From the NCBI GenBank assembly GCA_001510575.1, contig LNGK01000009.1:248001-312000 (forward strand): a stretch of DNA of 64,000 nt, read 5' to 3'. Made by a program: the position numbers and the translations under genes. Positions 46,801 through 58,764 of the stretch are shown here, in pieces; the stretch's first letter is position 1; each line of letters begins with the position of its first letter. Source of the DNA: Knoxdaviesia capensis. Its lineage: Eukaryota; Ascomycota; Sordariomycetes; Microascales; Gondwanamycetaceae. The notes under the pieces were generated by a model. It worked only from the letters and a program-made list of their open reading frames with translations, had not been told where the DNA came from and did no database searches.

Positions 46801-48047
46801 ACCGATGCCAATTCCTTCTTGCTAACGTATGTCCTTTTTTTCTCACGCTGTATCTAGTCAGCCACTCGCAGACGGTTGCTCCGGGCCAGCGCCAATGGCA
46901 CCTTTTCAACGACTTCCTCGTTCAACCGGTCCCGACGACGGCTGATGCACTGGCGTTCGCGCCGTGGAAGATGCCGTCGGTGGTGGTCTTCCAGATCAAG
47001 CACAGTAACAACAAGCTCGATACGTCGTGGCAGACCACGCTGGACACGCGATTGCTCTACCAGAGTGTCGGACCCGGCGGGCCGAGCACGCAGCCGTTCC
47101 AGGCGCTGGACCCGAGCACGGAGCGGCCGGGCCCGCAGGCGATTGTGGCGCTGGACACGGAGTTTGTGGCGGTGCGGCAGTCGGAGATTGAGATGACGTC
47201 GGACGGCGAGCGGTCGACGATCCGGCCGACGGGGTACTCGCTGGCGCGGGTGTCGGTGGTGCGTGGCGGCGGCGAGCTGGCGGGCGTGCCGTTCCTGGAC
47301 GACTACATAGCCATCCGCGAGCCGATTGTCGACTACCTGACGTCGTACTCGGGCATTGGCCGCGGCGACCTGGACCCGGCGGTGTCGCCGTACCACCTGG
47401 CGTCGCGCAAGGCGGTGTACAAGAAGCTGTGGCTGCTGCTGAACCTGGGGGTGCGGTTTCTGGGCCACGGGTTGCGGCAGGACTTCCGGGTGGCGAACAT
47501 CCACGTGCCGCCGGCGCAGGTGATCGACACGATCTCGCTGTTCTACCTGCGGGCGCGGCTGCGCAAGCTGAGCCTGGCGTTTCTGGCGTGGTACTTTCTT
47601 AACGAGGACATCCAGCAGGACACGCACGACTCGGTGGAGGATGCGCGGACGGCGCTGAAGCTGTACCGCAAGTACGAGGAGTTTGAGGATGCGGGGGTCT
47701 TGGAGACCATGCTTCTGCAGGTCTATAACCACGGTCGCGAGCTTAACTTCAAAGCGCCCCGCCGGGACCCCCCGCCGGCTCCTCCGGCTGAGACTGCGCC
47801 GGCCCAACCGCCGCCGCCGCCGCCGCAGCCCCCACAGCCCCCGCAGCAGCAGCTGCCGATACAGCCTCCCTTTGCTCCGCAGGTGGCTTCGCCGCCCCAG
47901 CCGCACCCGACTGTGCTGAACCAGCGGCCGCCATCAATCCCGGCGGCCCGGCAGATGCTGCAACAGCCGCCGCCCGGCCTGTTCACTCAACAGCAACAGC
48001 AGCAGCAGCAGCAGCAACAGCAACATCAACAGCAGCAGCAACAGCAA

Positions 48048-48079
<32 letters not shown>

Positions 48080-48224
48080 GCAACAGCAAGGCCCCCCTGG
48101 ACTCCTACGTGGACCGCCCGGTCTTCCTCAGCCGTCGTCTGCCGTCGCAGCCCTCTCGGCGTCGGCAGCTGCTGCCGGTCCTCCAACTGGCTGGACGGTC
48201 CGGCGGACACAGCCATATCGGTAA
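43859..48224 (+). CDS. PAN2: PAN2, catalytic subunit of the PAN2-PAN3 deadenylase
   Basis: Cytoplasmic 3'-5' exonuclease that trims poly(A) tails with PAN3 and poly(A)-binding protein. Exons 43859-43879, 43977-44081, 44167-44342, 44410-45138, 45202-45642, 45701-46767 and 46858-48224 give 1301 aa with consistent phases. The N-terminal WD40 region (about 1-340) includes SRIPFPPGLGNIPTPLTCM and IVVTDKGVLALGPQNVHLA. The linker has NPLNLIGMPYYRD-type sequence. The inactive ubiquitin-hydrolase-like domain begins FYNKTKFSGLETHIPSSYAN. The DEDD nuclease has ALDTEFV near 945, GHGLRQDFRVANIHVP near 1050 and HDSVEDARTAL near 1103, so all key motifs are present. After about 1150 the protein adds a Pro-rich region and a Gln tract (about 1223-1256), then a PGLLRGPPGLPQ tail. 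This tail looks much longer than a minimal PAN2 C-terminus. Confidence 0.96.
47989..48088 (+). repeat. CAG/CAA tract encoding polyglutamine in PAN2
   Basis: About 33 consecutive codons are CAG or CAA with two His interruptions. The mix of CAG and CAA suggests selection for Gln or an old expansion rather than a fresh pure-CAG expansion. Confidence 0.95.
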
Positions 48225-49214
48225 AGGAACGGCTTTGGGTAACAGAGTCCATGGTACGTATCTTTGGAACTGCAGTTCTTTTTCAGAGGGGAACTGTTTG
48301 TCCTTTTCATCATTGTCTCGAGGTCTCGCGTACTGGGGTTGGTAACGTTCACATGCCGGCGTGGCTGGTAGGGTTTGGGGTGTCCTGGGGTGTGTAAAAA
48401 GGATCGATGGACGGACGGGTGTTCTATCCTTCAGGGACCTGCGAGCAAGTTAGGACTGGTGTCACACCATTAATCAACGTTTCTTCTGTCAGTGGCTCTT
48501 CTGTGGTTGTGTCCTATGGCCCATGTCTGTATGCAAAGTTAGCCCTAGAAGTGCACCCCGCTATAAAGTCCGGGACCAACTACTGGACTCCGACTTCGAT
48601 CAACAAAGCTTCATAACGACCCTCATCATCTACAAAAACGATTTACCGGTGTCTGGGTTAGGCGCGTGAGAGTAATGACCGTGTCCCGTAGCCATGAGCC
48701 TACCAGGGGTTCACACACTCCCCGGCTTCGGCGGGGAAGACCCCGGCGATTCCCGGGCCAGGCGTCTTCGGCAGACAGATCGTGGTGCACGCTTCACGGA
48801 TAGACTGGAGGAGAGGCTTTTGGAAAGCGAATAGGGTAGTAGGAATAAAGAAAAGAGACCTAGGAATGAAAGCGAACGCAAAAGCAAGTAACTCCGAAAG
48901 GAAACTGAGAGCGGGTAACTAAAAGCGGAGTTCTGAGGATATTGATGCTCCAATCCAACCTCCCCCCCCACCGGCAATAAGACAAAAGTCATCCAAATAA
49001 AAAATCAGAGATACAGATAAACCAAGAGAGCGGAGAGGCCCTTTACGGTCCTCTATGCAAGTGAAGTGACTGACTTCACCGACGTGTTTGCAACGTGAAT
49101 AATCCAACTTCATGACTCTCCAAACATTTCAAGCTCGAAACTTCCACAACCGCCTTTTAAACCTTCTGTAAGTGCGTTGACTGCTGATGAGCGATCCGGG
49201 ATTTGTGATGGCGC
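48225..49214. other. Intergenic region between convergent PAN2 and carrier gene
   Basis: About 1 kb with both 3' flanks. No coding frame is recognised. Confidence 0.5.
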
Positions 49215-50274
49215 TTATTTGGTGAGCCAGCCGAGGTAGTCGACGACAATCAAGGTGACCATGCTAGAGAGAGAGGGAGAGAGAAGATGTCAGGACACGA
49301 ACACAGCCACCAGCGAGCACAGACGAGGGGAGACAAGAGAAAACTCACGCGTGCGGCGCAATGCGGATGTAGTAGGTGCCGAAGCCGCGGTAGAAGCGCA
49401 ACAAGCCCTCCTGGCGGGCGACCTTGGCGAAGCAGTCGAACATGCCGCGGTAGGGGACCTTGCCGTCGGGGCCGGGCACCTGTTTCTGCAGGCGGGTCTT
49501 GACGAAGTCGAACGGCAGACTGAAGAAGCTGGCGAAGAAGCCGGCCACGGCGCTGGCGGCGAGCGTCTGGGTCTGCGGCGCCAGCGACGTGTGCGTCCGG
49601 AGCTGCACCTTGGCCTCGCTGAAGAAGGCCAGCTGGCCGAAGTTGAGCGCCATCGCCCGCACCACCGTCGGGAGCGCGCCGGCCCACAGCCGCGCCACGC
49701 CCTCTTCGCGCGCGATCGAGCCCAGCGCGTCAATCACCGAGCGGTAGTTCTTCCGCGCCGCCGCCGGCTTGAGCCCGTCGGCCTGCATGCGGATCAACGC
49801 CAGATCGGCCGGGTTGCCGAACACAGCGGCCAGGCCGCCGGCGGCCAGACCGGCGGTGGCGCGCTCGGCGAAGCCAACGGCGCGGCCCTTCTCCTTGGCG
49901 CGGGCGGCCAGCGTGGCCATGAAGGTGTCGAAGAAGCCGAGGCGCGCGGTGGTGTAGACGGCCTGGCGGAGCAGGCCGGCGGACAGGCCGGTGTACAGGT
50001 CGCGGGCGCGGCCGGAGGCGAGGATGTCGCGGGTGACGGTGACGGCGGTGGGGCGTGGGCCGGCCGACACGCCCTCGCCGGCGAGCTGGATGCGCACCTT
50101 GACCATGTCGACGGGCTGGATGACGGTGGTGGCGATCATGCCGGAGATGCCGCCGTTGAGGAACGGCAGCGCGGCGCGCATGGCGGGGGTGTGCAGGAAG
50201 TCGACCGGCGCGGAGGAGGTGGTGGTGGCCGGCGATACGGCGGCGGCCGGGGCCTGGGTCTGCTTGGAGCTCAT
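49215..50274 (-). CDS. Mitochondrial 2-oxoglutarate/malate-type carrier (SLC25 family)
   Basis: Inner-membrane transporter likely exchanging 2-oxoglutarate for malate. Exons on the minus strand: 50274-49349 and 49263-49215, giving 324 aa, usual for the family. The three carrier repeats show QPVDMVKVRIQ, NPADLALIRMQADG and PFDFVKTRLQKQ. The substrate-site neighbourhoods (GTYYIRIAPHAMVT at the end, SIAREEGVARLWAGALPTVVRAMALN in repeat 2) match the oxoglutarate carrier subfamily (human SLC25A11) better than dicarboxylate or citrate carriers. The N-terminus is an Ala/Ser/Thr-rich extension of about 30 residues. The final exon encodes the last 16 residues, ending YLGWLTK. Substrate is inferred from subfamily resemblance. 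Confidence 0.9.
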
Positions 50275-50308
50275 GGCGGGGGAGAGGGAAGGGCGGGCGG
50301 AGGGGACC

Positions 50309-50323
50309 GGGGGGGGGGGGGGG
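50309..50323 (-). repeat. Poly-G/poly-C tract in carrier gene leader
   Basis: Fifteen G on the plus strand, therefore 15 C on the coding strand, ending about 35 nt before the carrier start codon. Confidence 0.85.
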
Positions 50324-53225
50324 AGAGTTCGGGAGAGTGGAGACTTTTTCAGATATGCCGAGGACGTTGGAGTTGTCGCCGGGATGCGTCAAGTCGTGGT
50401 GGTTTGGGAGTTAGAGGATGTTCAGTAGAGATCGATGTATTCAAGAAGAAGTGTGGTTTCTTCTTCTTTGCAGTCGTTGAGAGATACCGGATCTAATAAG
50501 TCACAGAAGTGTTAAGAGAGAGAGTCCAGGACCAGCCAGAATCAAGTTGACGCGACAGGAGAGATCACGGGTCAGTTAAGCCGTGTAAAGCTGAGTAATG
50601 GGGAGGACAGGGTGAATAAGTGAATGCCACAGCGCGAGAGGCAAAGTTATGTGTAAGCCAGGCAAAGAGGGTGAGGCCAAAGTGAATGACCGGAGATGTG
50701 GAAGCGAGGGAAGTGTGGAGGGGAAGCGAGCATCAGGAATAAACAAGCAGGAGGAAGAGGATCAGGATTCAGGAATAACAGCAAGAAAAAGAAAGAGAGG
50801 AAGAGGAAAGGAATGCAAACCAGAGAAAAAGAATCCAACAAGAAGATTATTAAAATAAAAAAGAGAACAGATAGTTTTGGCTTGTAAAAAAAATCATATC
50901 GAAGCACCCCCCGACGTTTGGCTCCGACCGGTTCCGGAAAGGCTCAAAGTGGGAGAAGCAGTGGTTGTGTAGCCCTCGGCTTAAGAGAAACAACCTCACC
51001 ACAGAGCCTCAGCCAAAAAAAAAATAGAATAAAAAAAGGGCACAGAGATCAGAGTCGTGGACCTTGTCGTTTTGGAGAAACTTGGACCAGGTGTTGCAAG
51101 CATGTCTCTGGCTGCAGATGAATGTATACGTTCATATGTTACGTGGATTTAGATGTCAGACTTACACCGAGCTGTGAAGCCATCTCGACTTACACGTCTC
51201 AGTAGCTGTTCCTCTCCGAAGATAGATGAGGTGTTCACACACAGCCAGAGCCGTGAAGCTTCAAGTTGTGATTGTCTTCACGCAAGGGGCGTCCAGCCTC
51301 GAAGGGGAAAGGGGAGGGGTGTAGACGTAAAAGATGCAAGGGTGGGATGAAGCAGAGACAGAGTCAAGGCAAGAAGAACTAGGACATCAGACAAGAAGAC
51401 AGGATCCAGGGACCCCCAAAGCCCGGGCGAGATTTCCTCGAATCAGAGAGGGGGCAATAGATGCAGTTGGAGACGGGAATGTCTGTCCCTCCCAAAGGCA
51501 AAGGGGCCCTGATGGAGGTGGTACACGACATCACTGTGTCTATTAGCTACCACCATGGGCTGCCTCAGCTGAACAATGGAACATTTCCGGCAATAGAACG
51601 CAGGGGAACAAGGAGGGGGACGGCTCAGGGGAATCTAGCGTTTCCCATAGCACTCAGTGTGTGTGTCTTCGGAGTAACTACGGTCGGAGACGAGCCGGGC
51701 CACCTCGGGCGAGACACCACAACTCCGGGGGGGGGGAAAGGCACGTTAAAGCCAGAGAGCCTCAAGCGCTGTTGCGGCGGTCAGGGCCAAGCCAGGCCAG
51801 GCTTCGGGTGGGCGGAGCAGGGGTTTGCGAAGAAATCAATGCTGAGCAGCAGTACCGCGAAGCCGTACCGCGAGGGTGCTGTGGCAGAGAGAGAGAGAGA
51901 CAGACGCCGCGCGGGACATGCAAACACACCCCTACCACCTCCAGCCCACTATATAAGTTTTGATCTTTCTGATCCTCTAGGAGGGACTAGAGGAACAAAC
52001 ACGTCGCTCGCCCCCCACTCAACGGCGTGTCTGGGCGAATGACAGCGCCCCGATTTGCTATTGGTGGGCTCTGCCCGCAGACCAAACGCCGGCTGGTGGG
52101 GATAGGCCCTGACTGTATACTCTGGATGGCACTGGAGCTGGAAGCTCGCTGGAACTTTAGGCGAGTTGGGAGACGGGTGTAATCGTGGACAGAGGGCATC
52201 ATACATCTGGGGCCTCTCTAGCACGATGGGGCTGGCTAACAGCACTCAGGGCCGCTGTATGTGCGATATTTTGTGGGCGGGAACACTGGAGCATGAAGTG
52301 GGTGTTTGGGGGTGTGTTTAAGCATTATGACGATGCCTGATGATACAAGTCTCGATAATCGATGACGAGGTAAAACCGCCACCGGAAACCACAGACCATC
52401 ACCACCGAAGGGGAGGATGATGAGACAAAGCTTTGTGTAGGCAGTAACAGGGGGTCTGGACAGATCATTCAGCATCAAACCAACGGGGGCTCGAGTCACC
52501 AAATACACTGTTCACTAAAGCACCACTGGTTCTCCGAATGTTGCGGAAATCAACCCACGTATATCGAAGAACGTGACACGGCCCAACAAAGTGACGCACT
52601 ACTGACGACCACGGGAAAAACAAGCGAGAAAAAAAACAAAAGGGTTAAAGACCAGCGGGCCCTCGACGAACCAACAATGTAGAGTTCACACGCCGAAGGT
52701 CGGACCCTGGAGACAGAGGGACTCTTGGGCTGAGGTGTCTGTGTTGACCAGGGTAGCAAAATAGAGAGTGAGGAAGCCACGGCTGTCGGAGCCGGCACTG
52801 GCCGACTGATGCCGAGACATACATTGAGGTACACATGCAGATTGAGAGTAGCCATTGCGGTACTGGCGGACGGCCGGAGCCGCAGGGATGCAGCACACTG
52901 TGCACCCGCGTTCCGTAGTTCGGCGAACCGGAATACCGGAAAGCAGAGGCGAGGCCAACATCAACCCGAACGCATGAGCGATCCGGTGAAGAGAGAAGAT
53001 ATTCGAAAGAGGCCACGGTGAACCATCTTGACTGCTGGATGGAATGAAAGGCATAGTGAACTGTGTTCCCCGGCCGGAGAACAGAAAAAAAAACCACCCA
53101 TACACACACCTGGGACTCCCCAGGCCGGCAGACACAGTCGGCCACTTCTCGCGGTTCTCTTCCTCGGGTTATCGGAAACCGTCGGGGGGTCGCGTGTTAG
53201 GGTTGTAAGGGTTAGACACCGCCAA

Positions 53226-53248
53226 GATCTCTCTCTCTCTCTCTCTCA
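53226..53248. repeat. (CT)n microsatellite
   Basis: About eleven CT dinucleotides in the gene-free region. GTTAGGGTTGTAAGGGTTAG-like telomere-type hexamers lie about 20-30 bp upstream. Confidence 0.8.
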
Positions 53249-56200
53249 GGCCCCGGTTCAGTTCTCGCTCACTCACTGACTTGCTGAGCCGAAGTTGACA
53301 AGGTACGGAGAGATAATAACAAGGAAACACTCCCGCAAAAGTCACCCGAGAGCGAAGACACCCTTGCTCGCCGGAATCACCACTCGGCTCTTCGCCTCAC
53401 AGGCTACGTCAAATACAGTCAATGCCAATGGCCGAAGCAGCGTGCCGGGAGGTTCCACAACGGGAAGATATCCCGGGATTGAAGGAGCAGGACAGAAAGG
53501 AAAAAAAAAGAAGCACCAAGCCACGATAAAGTTGGTCCTGGTAATCGATAAAGCATTACCCCGGCTTTTCCGAAATTGGGGGTCTGTGGGCCAGCCGGCC
53601 AGGCAAATGAACGAACTCTAGATCCACTTCTGCTCGCTTGAACAGACCTCACTCTCAGAATAACAAGAACGGATGGGTGTTGAAAAAGACCGCAAAGTCA
53701 TCTCTCAATCTATCTCCCAATCTATCTCTCAACTCTTGCACACTCCCGCCAAAAAAACAAACGCCCCCCCTCCCTCCAATCCAGACCACAACCAAATCAT
53801 GCACGATGCGCACCAAGCTGTCCCAAACGGGTCTGGCGCATGTGCTCTGATAGGCCGATAAGCCCCGGATGAAGCGGGGGAAGCATGTGCGTGCGGGAGA
53901 GCACAACGTGTGTATGTTTATGGGATTTCAGGCAAGCGGTGATAACAAAAACAGCACGAGAAGAAAGATATGCCAGAACAGGACAGGAGGTTATTTTTGA
54001 GCGGCCGGTGTGACGCCCGCTTTCCCCTCATCTATCGAACCAGAACGGAAGAGGGGAAACGCGTGCAGCCACGCAACGTTGAGATCGAAGCTAAGTGAAG
54101 AATTCCAGACTTTCTGGAGGTGTGTGTGTGTGTGCCTGACGAGAGGAGACGTGGAGAGAGGCCGAACGCACATGGAAACTTGGGCGGTGTTCCGGGACTT
54201 TCGGAGCACTTGTCGATCTGTTGGGGAGGACCGCCACCTAATTCGCGTTTGTCTGGTCGCTCGCTCACCCACACACTTGTTGACACACCACACACACACA
54301 CACTCACACACGCTATCAGGCACGAACCCGAAAATAGCACTACTGGCGGTGATGTCGCACGTTGGTGATCGCCTGGATCGGATCGGGGAGTGAGGGGGCG
54401 AAAGGAAACCGGGGAAGGGTAAGAGCAGGATACAAAAGAAGGGTCTTGGAGAAATCAACGGTCCTCCGACGTCATCGCGGAGTACGTACCCAATACGAGA
54501 GAGTGGTGATAGTTCTGTTGTTTCGCGGCGGGCGTTGATAACGTCGCTTCTTTATCTTAGGTGTTTGTCGACGTAGGTGACGGACGATGGAGAAGAGTGC
54601 ACAACTGCAGTGATGCTGTCGCTGATAGGGTTGGCGGTGCTGTGAAAGGCAACTTTACAGGCTGAAGAAGCAAACGGGTGTGGTCGCAGAGGATCGAGGT
54701 ATGTGAGGAAGGCGAAACCGCGAAGAAATGAAAATAAATTTAGGATAAAGAGACTCGGAATCAAATACTTCACAGAAAGATAAAACAGAAAACGAAGGAA
54801 GAAAATATGCAGAAAGCAGAGGAGATATCAGGAAGAAAAAGAACCACAGATATCAGAAAGACGGATGAGAGGAGGGGAAGGAAACGGATCAGCAACAGCC
54901 AAGCGGGCGAATAGAAGCAGGCGAACGGGAATTATAAGGGCAGACGGCTGGAAAGGAAGAGCGAGGAAGGACCAGAGGAGGGGGAAGGTGTAGGTTACAG
55001 GTACAGCACAGATTCCAACGTGCGTTTGGTCTGTATCAGTTGGAGGGGACAAGACACCGGAAAAAGAACGGCAAGAAGGCTGTGTGTTCCCGATTCGAGT
55101 TCATGTGAAGAACGAGACGCCAGAAGTCCGACCGGCTGGCAGCTGGATTGGGCTGCCACGGTCCGCCATGCAAATCACCATGAGCGCAACATATATCACA
55201 AGACAGAGGAGAGAATACTACAGCCACTGGTGGCAAGACACACACGCACCAGCGGCATGTACTGGAATATGGCACACGCCAGCGGAAAGAGACTTGCGTT
55301 GTGCCGTTCCTCTTCGGATGGGGGAGCCAGAACCTGGCCCAGCCGGGGGATTTTCGTCGAAAGGGAACGCACCAGATACATGCGGCCATAGGCACAGGAA
55401 CACGCAAGGCGATGTACATTAAGTCCCCGTGATAGGCTCGGCCTTGTCCTGTTGCCCTGAACCGACGCTGTTTCTCCAAACCTGTTTAGCAGGTCACACG
55501 AGCCAGGCCCGGTCCAGCACTTTGCACATGCGTGCTAGTATGTGGCCGACCGGAACGGTAGTGGTGGTAAAAACGTGCGTTCTATACACTTAAACAAAGG
55601 CGGGCTTCAGGACCCTCCCCCAAACAAGATACAGGCCCCTCTCTTCCCCGGACTTCGCCTTGTTAGTGCTGGGCACCGAGTTGCCGGGCTGGGTCCTAAC
55701 TGGGCGGGAACAGAGAGGAGACCCTTAAAACTCACAGGAACAGCTCAGTGTGATTGTTGGGATGTACGTACCGTGTAGATGAGAGGGGGGCACTGTATCA
55801 ATGTCCACAAGGTCCTCGTAGGTATATACTATATATATTAACAAACAGCTCTGTTCTACCGTTCACTAATGTGCGTGAATGCGGCGTTTGATAGCACAGT
55901 CGTGTTGTGAATCACAGTGTAGTCGAAACTGTGACGTCTGTCCGTGTGGGGGTGGTGGGCTGCAATGGGGAAGGAACATTCCACCAGCCTTTTTGGCACA
56001 ATTTCGGCGGTCTTTCCTCTTTTTCCCCCATTCTGCTCCTGCATTGGGCGTGGCTTCCCTCTGTGTTCGTGGGATGTGCCTTCCCAACACGGCCAGCTCA
56101 TCAAAGTTCGGAAATATCGTCAGGTTCCGGCACCTCGGGTCGCCGGCTTTCCGCGATACCATGTGAAGATATCACCAGCAGCGGAATCACGAGACATCTC

Positions 56201-58213
56201 AGTGAACCTCGGGGGTTGTACTGCAGAATTCTCCGACTTCTGTTCTTCCATCTCTGCTTATCTCCTCTGTATCACCCCCACCGCCCCAAAACCCGCTCGG
56301 CGCCACGGCCATCCGCCTCCAACCGCCGCCATCTCCACTTTGCCGTCCGGCTTTCCCCACACCTTTTTTTTTCTCGTTCGGACCGCCGCCGGGTTCCACA
56401 CTTTGGGAGAGGGCCAGGGTTCCACCACATACGCCCTGATCACCGAAACTCATTCAAGATTGGAGCCCGCTCTATCTGTCTGCTGTCATGTATCTAAGTC
56501 ACCGTGAGACTCTACCCGTAGTCCTTTAGGAAGCCCCTCGCTATGCTATTCAGTGCTTGTGCGAGTCAAGATTCCCCCGCGTTGGCCCGTCCCCAACCGT
56601 TTCTACCCTACACCCATACCCTGGATCTGCCCTGCATCCGACAAAAAGAAGCGGGAAGCACGCACTCTATCAAGGTCTGGGAAACTTTGCATCGTGTTTT
56701 CCTTTTCCTGCTGGGAGCCTTGTCTTCCGATGCTGCCCGCTGCTCACTTACACAGGGCCCGCGTCTGGATCCGGCCGCAGCTGTTCATTGGTGGAAAATG
56801 CTGATCCACGAACCACGGCCCCGGATGTCTCGTTCCCCTGTGAGGACGGAGAACTCAACAGAAGAGAACAGATACACGGACAAAAATGTATATCAAGCTG
56901 TTGTCTGCGGTCAATCTGGAAGATCCTGGGGGCTTTGTTTATGTCCTTGTTTTTCCGTCTCCGGTGTCGGCAGCCACTTGTTGGCAGGATGGATGGTCCA
57001 TTTTGGATGTGGTGTGTTTCGACAGGGAGCTGCATCTTCAACATATAGTTCACTGCTCAAGGGCAACGACAGACTGGACCTAAGCTTAGTACTGATCAAC
57101 CTCGAAATCTAAACCACTGTCGCGTGAGAAGGCTACGAAGAAGAGAAAAAGTCCCCCAAACCCAACATCTCGTTGGGGCTGTCTCCCACTCGGAGGACTG
57201 TCTCGGGCTAAGCTCCTCTGTGCAGGTGGTTGCAGGCGCCATGTCTTACATCTCCCAGCCACGACTTCGAAGTCACAGAGCCTCAAACCCGCCAGCAAAA
57301 ATGAGATGTCTGAACTCTCTCCGGAAGGTGGTCTATCTGCCTCTCTGTATATCCAGCTTCTTTTTACCGAGGTGGGTGCAGATGCAGACTGTGGATCTAT
57401 TGGACGGTCCTGACGAAAAGGGGACGGCATTGAGGCTTCTTACACGGATTCTATATCTATATCCAGGGTGTTTCCTATTTGGCTGCTATTTCCGACTGCG
57501 TCGCAACATCAGCGGTCTACTGATAGATGTGGAAATGGCCCTCACTCCCGCCACCTTCTGCGCGAGTGGCTGGTGGGGGGATTGGCAGCAACAACAGGTG
57601 GAAATGTCTGTTTCTCCATGGCTGGCCGTCACTCTTCGTGGTTGAACGCCGTGTCTCTCGAGTCTGGGTATCTTTCCGAGCATGATTGGTCCGGCCGGCG
57701 AAGAGAAGACAGAGGTGGCAGAAAGCAGACACTCGCGCCTCTGTCCGACTCTTGCTCCTTCAACGGACGTCTGCTGGGGTAGCACAGGTTGTTTTTCTGT
57801 ATAGGACCAACTAATACCGGTGAGTTTGGTAGTCCCCGACCTAGATACCACTTCTTGGACACATTGTGGGAATCAGATGGCCAGCCAACACAGGTGAGCG
57901 GCCATCATTCCATCACCACCAGAGAGCACTCTGTGGAAAACCAGAGCACCAGACTGTCGGGTTCAACGACAAGTCAACCGACCATTTTGGACGGGGGATG
58001 CTACTCTCGGTCTCGCTTATCTGACTGGCCAATGGCATCTTTGTCTGTCTCGACAGGCCCGACGGAGAAGGGACGGCATGGAGATGCGTCTTTCACTCAG
58101 GCCCGAATGCAACCCGCGGCTCTGGGTGGCTGGAACCCGCGGTATTTAGGGCTATCTGGTGGGAACACGGTCATCTGAAGGAGTTCAGCATGTCCGAGAG
58201 GTAGGTGTGTCGC

Positions 58214-58249
58214 GGTGGAGGGATATCGACGTGGAGGGATATCGACGTG
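58214..58249. repeat. 16-bp direct duplication
   Basis: The unit GTGGAGGGATATCGAC occurs twice head to tail about 300 bp before the RIP block. Confidence 0.85.
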
Positions 58250-58764
58250 ATGCCTTTCCGGCGCCGAGCAAACCGGTGGGCCGGAATGATACCCCGAACG
58301 ATACCAAAGGTTTCTTTCCTCCTCCGATTTCTTCCTCCCTTCCTCATAGCATAATCTGACGACGACTTGCTTTGCCTCAATAAAAGAAACACTCCTCGAT
58401 ATAAGGTTAGTTGCCTCCCTCCCCGGACTTTTTTGCGGCAGTATATGGCACTCTCACATGAGCACTATCACGTGCCATGTTATGCTCAGATCAGGTGATG
58501 AGCCTGCGGTATTTATCTAGGACTCCGCCTAGCTACACACCGCTAGTTAGATATATAGAAGAATTAATATATAATTAGATACTATAGTTATAAGCCCAGA
58601 TAGATTTTCTCTTATTTAAATACTCTACTCTTTCGAGATTTATATTAGTATCTAGAAACTTCCCGTTAATAATAAGTTATTAATTTTTTTTTACTTAAAT
58701 ATCTAACTTTTAAGTTATTTTATCTAGTTATCCTATTCTCGAATAATTACCTTATCTATACGCG

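Larger units (their letters stand above)
50275..58540. other. 8-kb region with no recognisable gene
   Basis: I find no coding region I can support. Open frames are short, overlapping and uninformative. Upstream of the carrier gene the plus strand is purine-rich to about 51,060, fitting its promoter and leader. Another purine-rich block is at 54,740-54,990, and (CA/TG)n-like runs occur at 54,119-54,135 and 54,270-54,310. CpA and TpG are common throughout, so this region has not been RIP-mutated. It ends sharply at the RIP block. A non-coding RNA or a poorly conserved spliced gene remains possible. Confidence 0.5.

Noticed and set aside
46854..47906. 350-codon Arg-rich minus-strand frame opposite PAN2
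   Set aside because: It is antisense to the exonuclease exons, where the GC-rich codon bias keeps the opposite strand open.
43320..53220. Telomere-like CCCTAA/TTAGGG hexamers near 43,323 and 53,193
   Set aside because: Only one or two copies occur at each place, in unique sequence, so they are not telomeric arrays.
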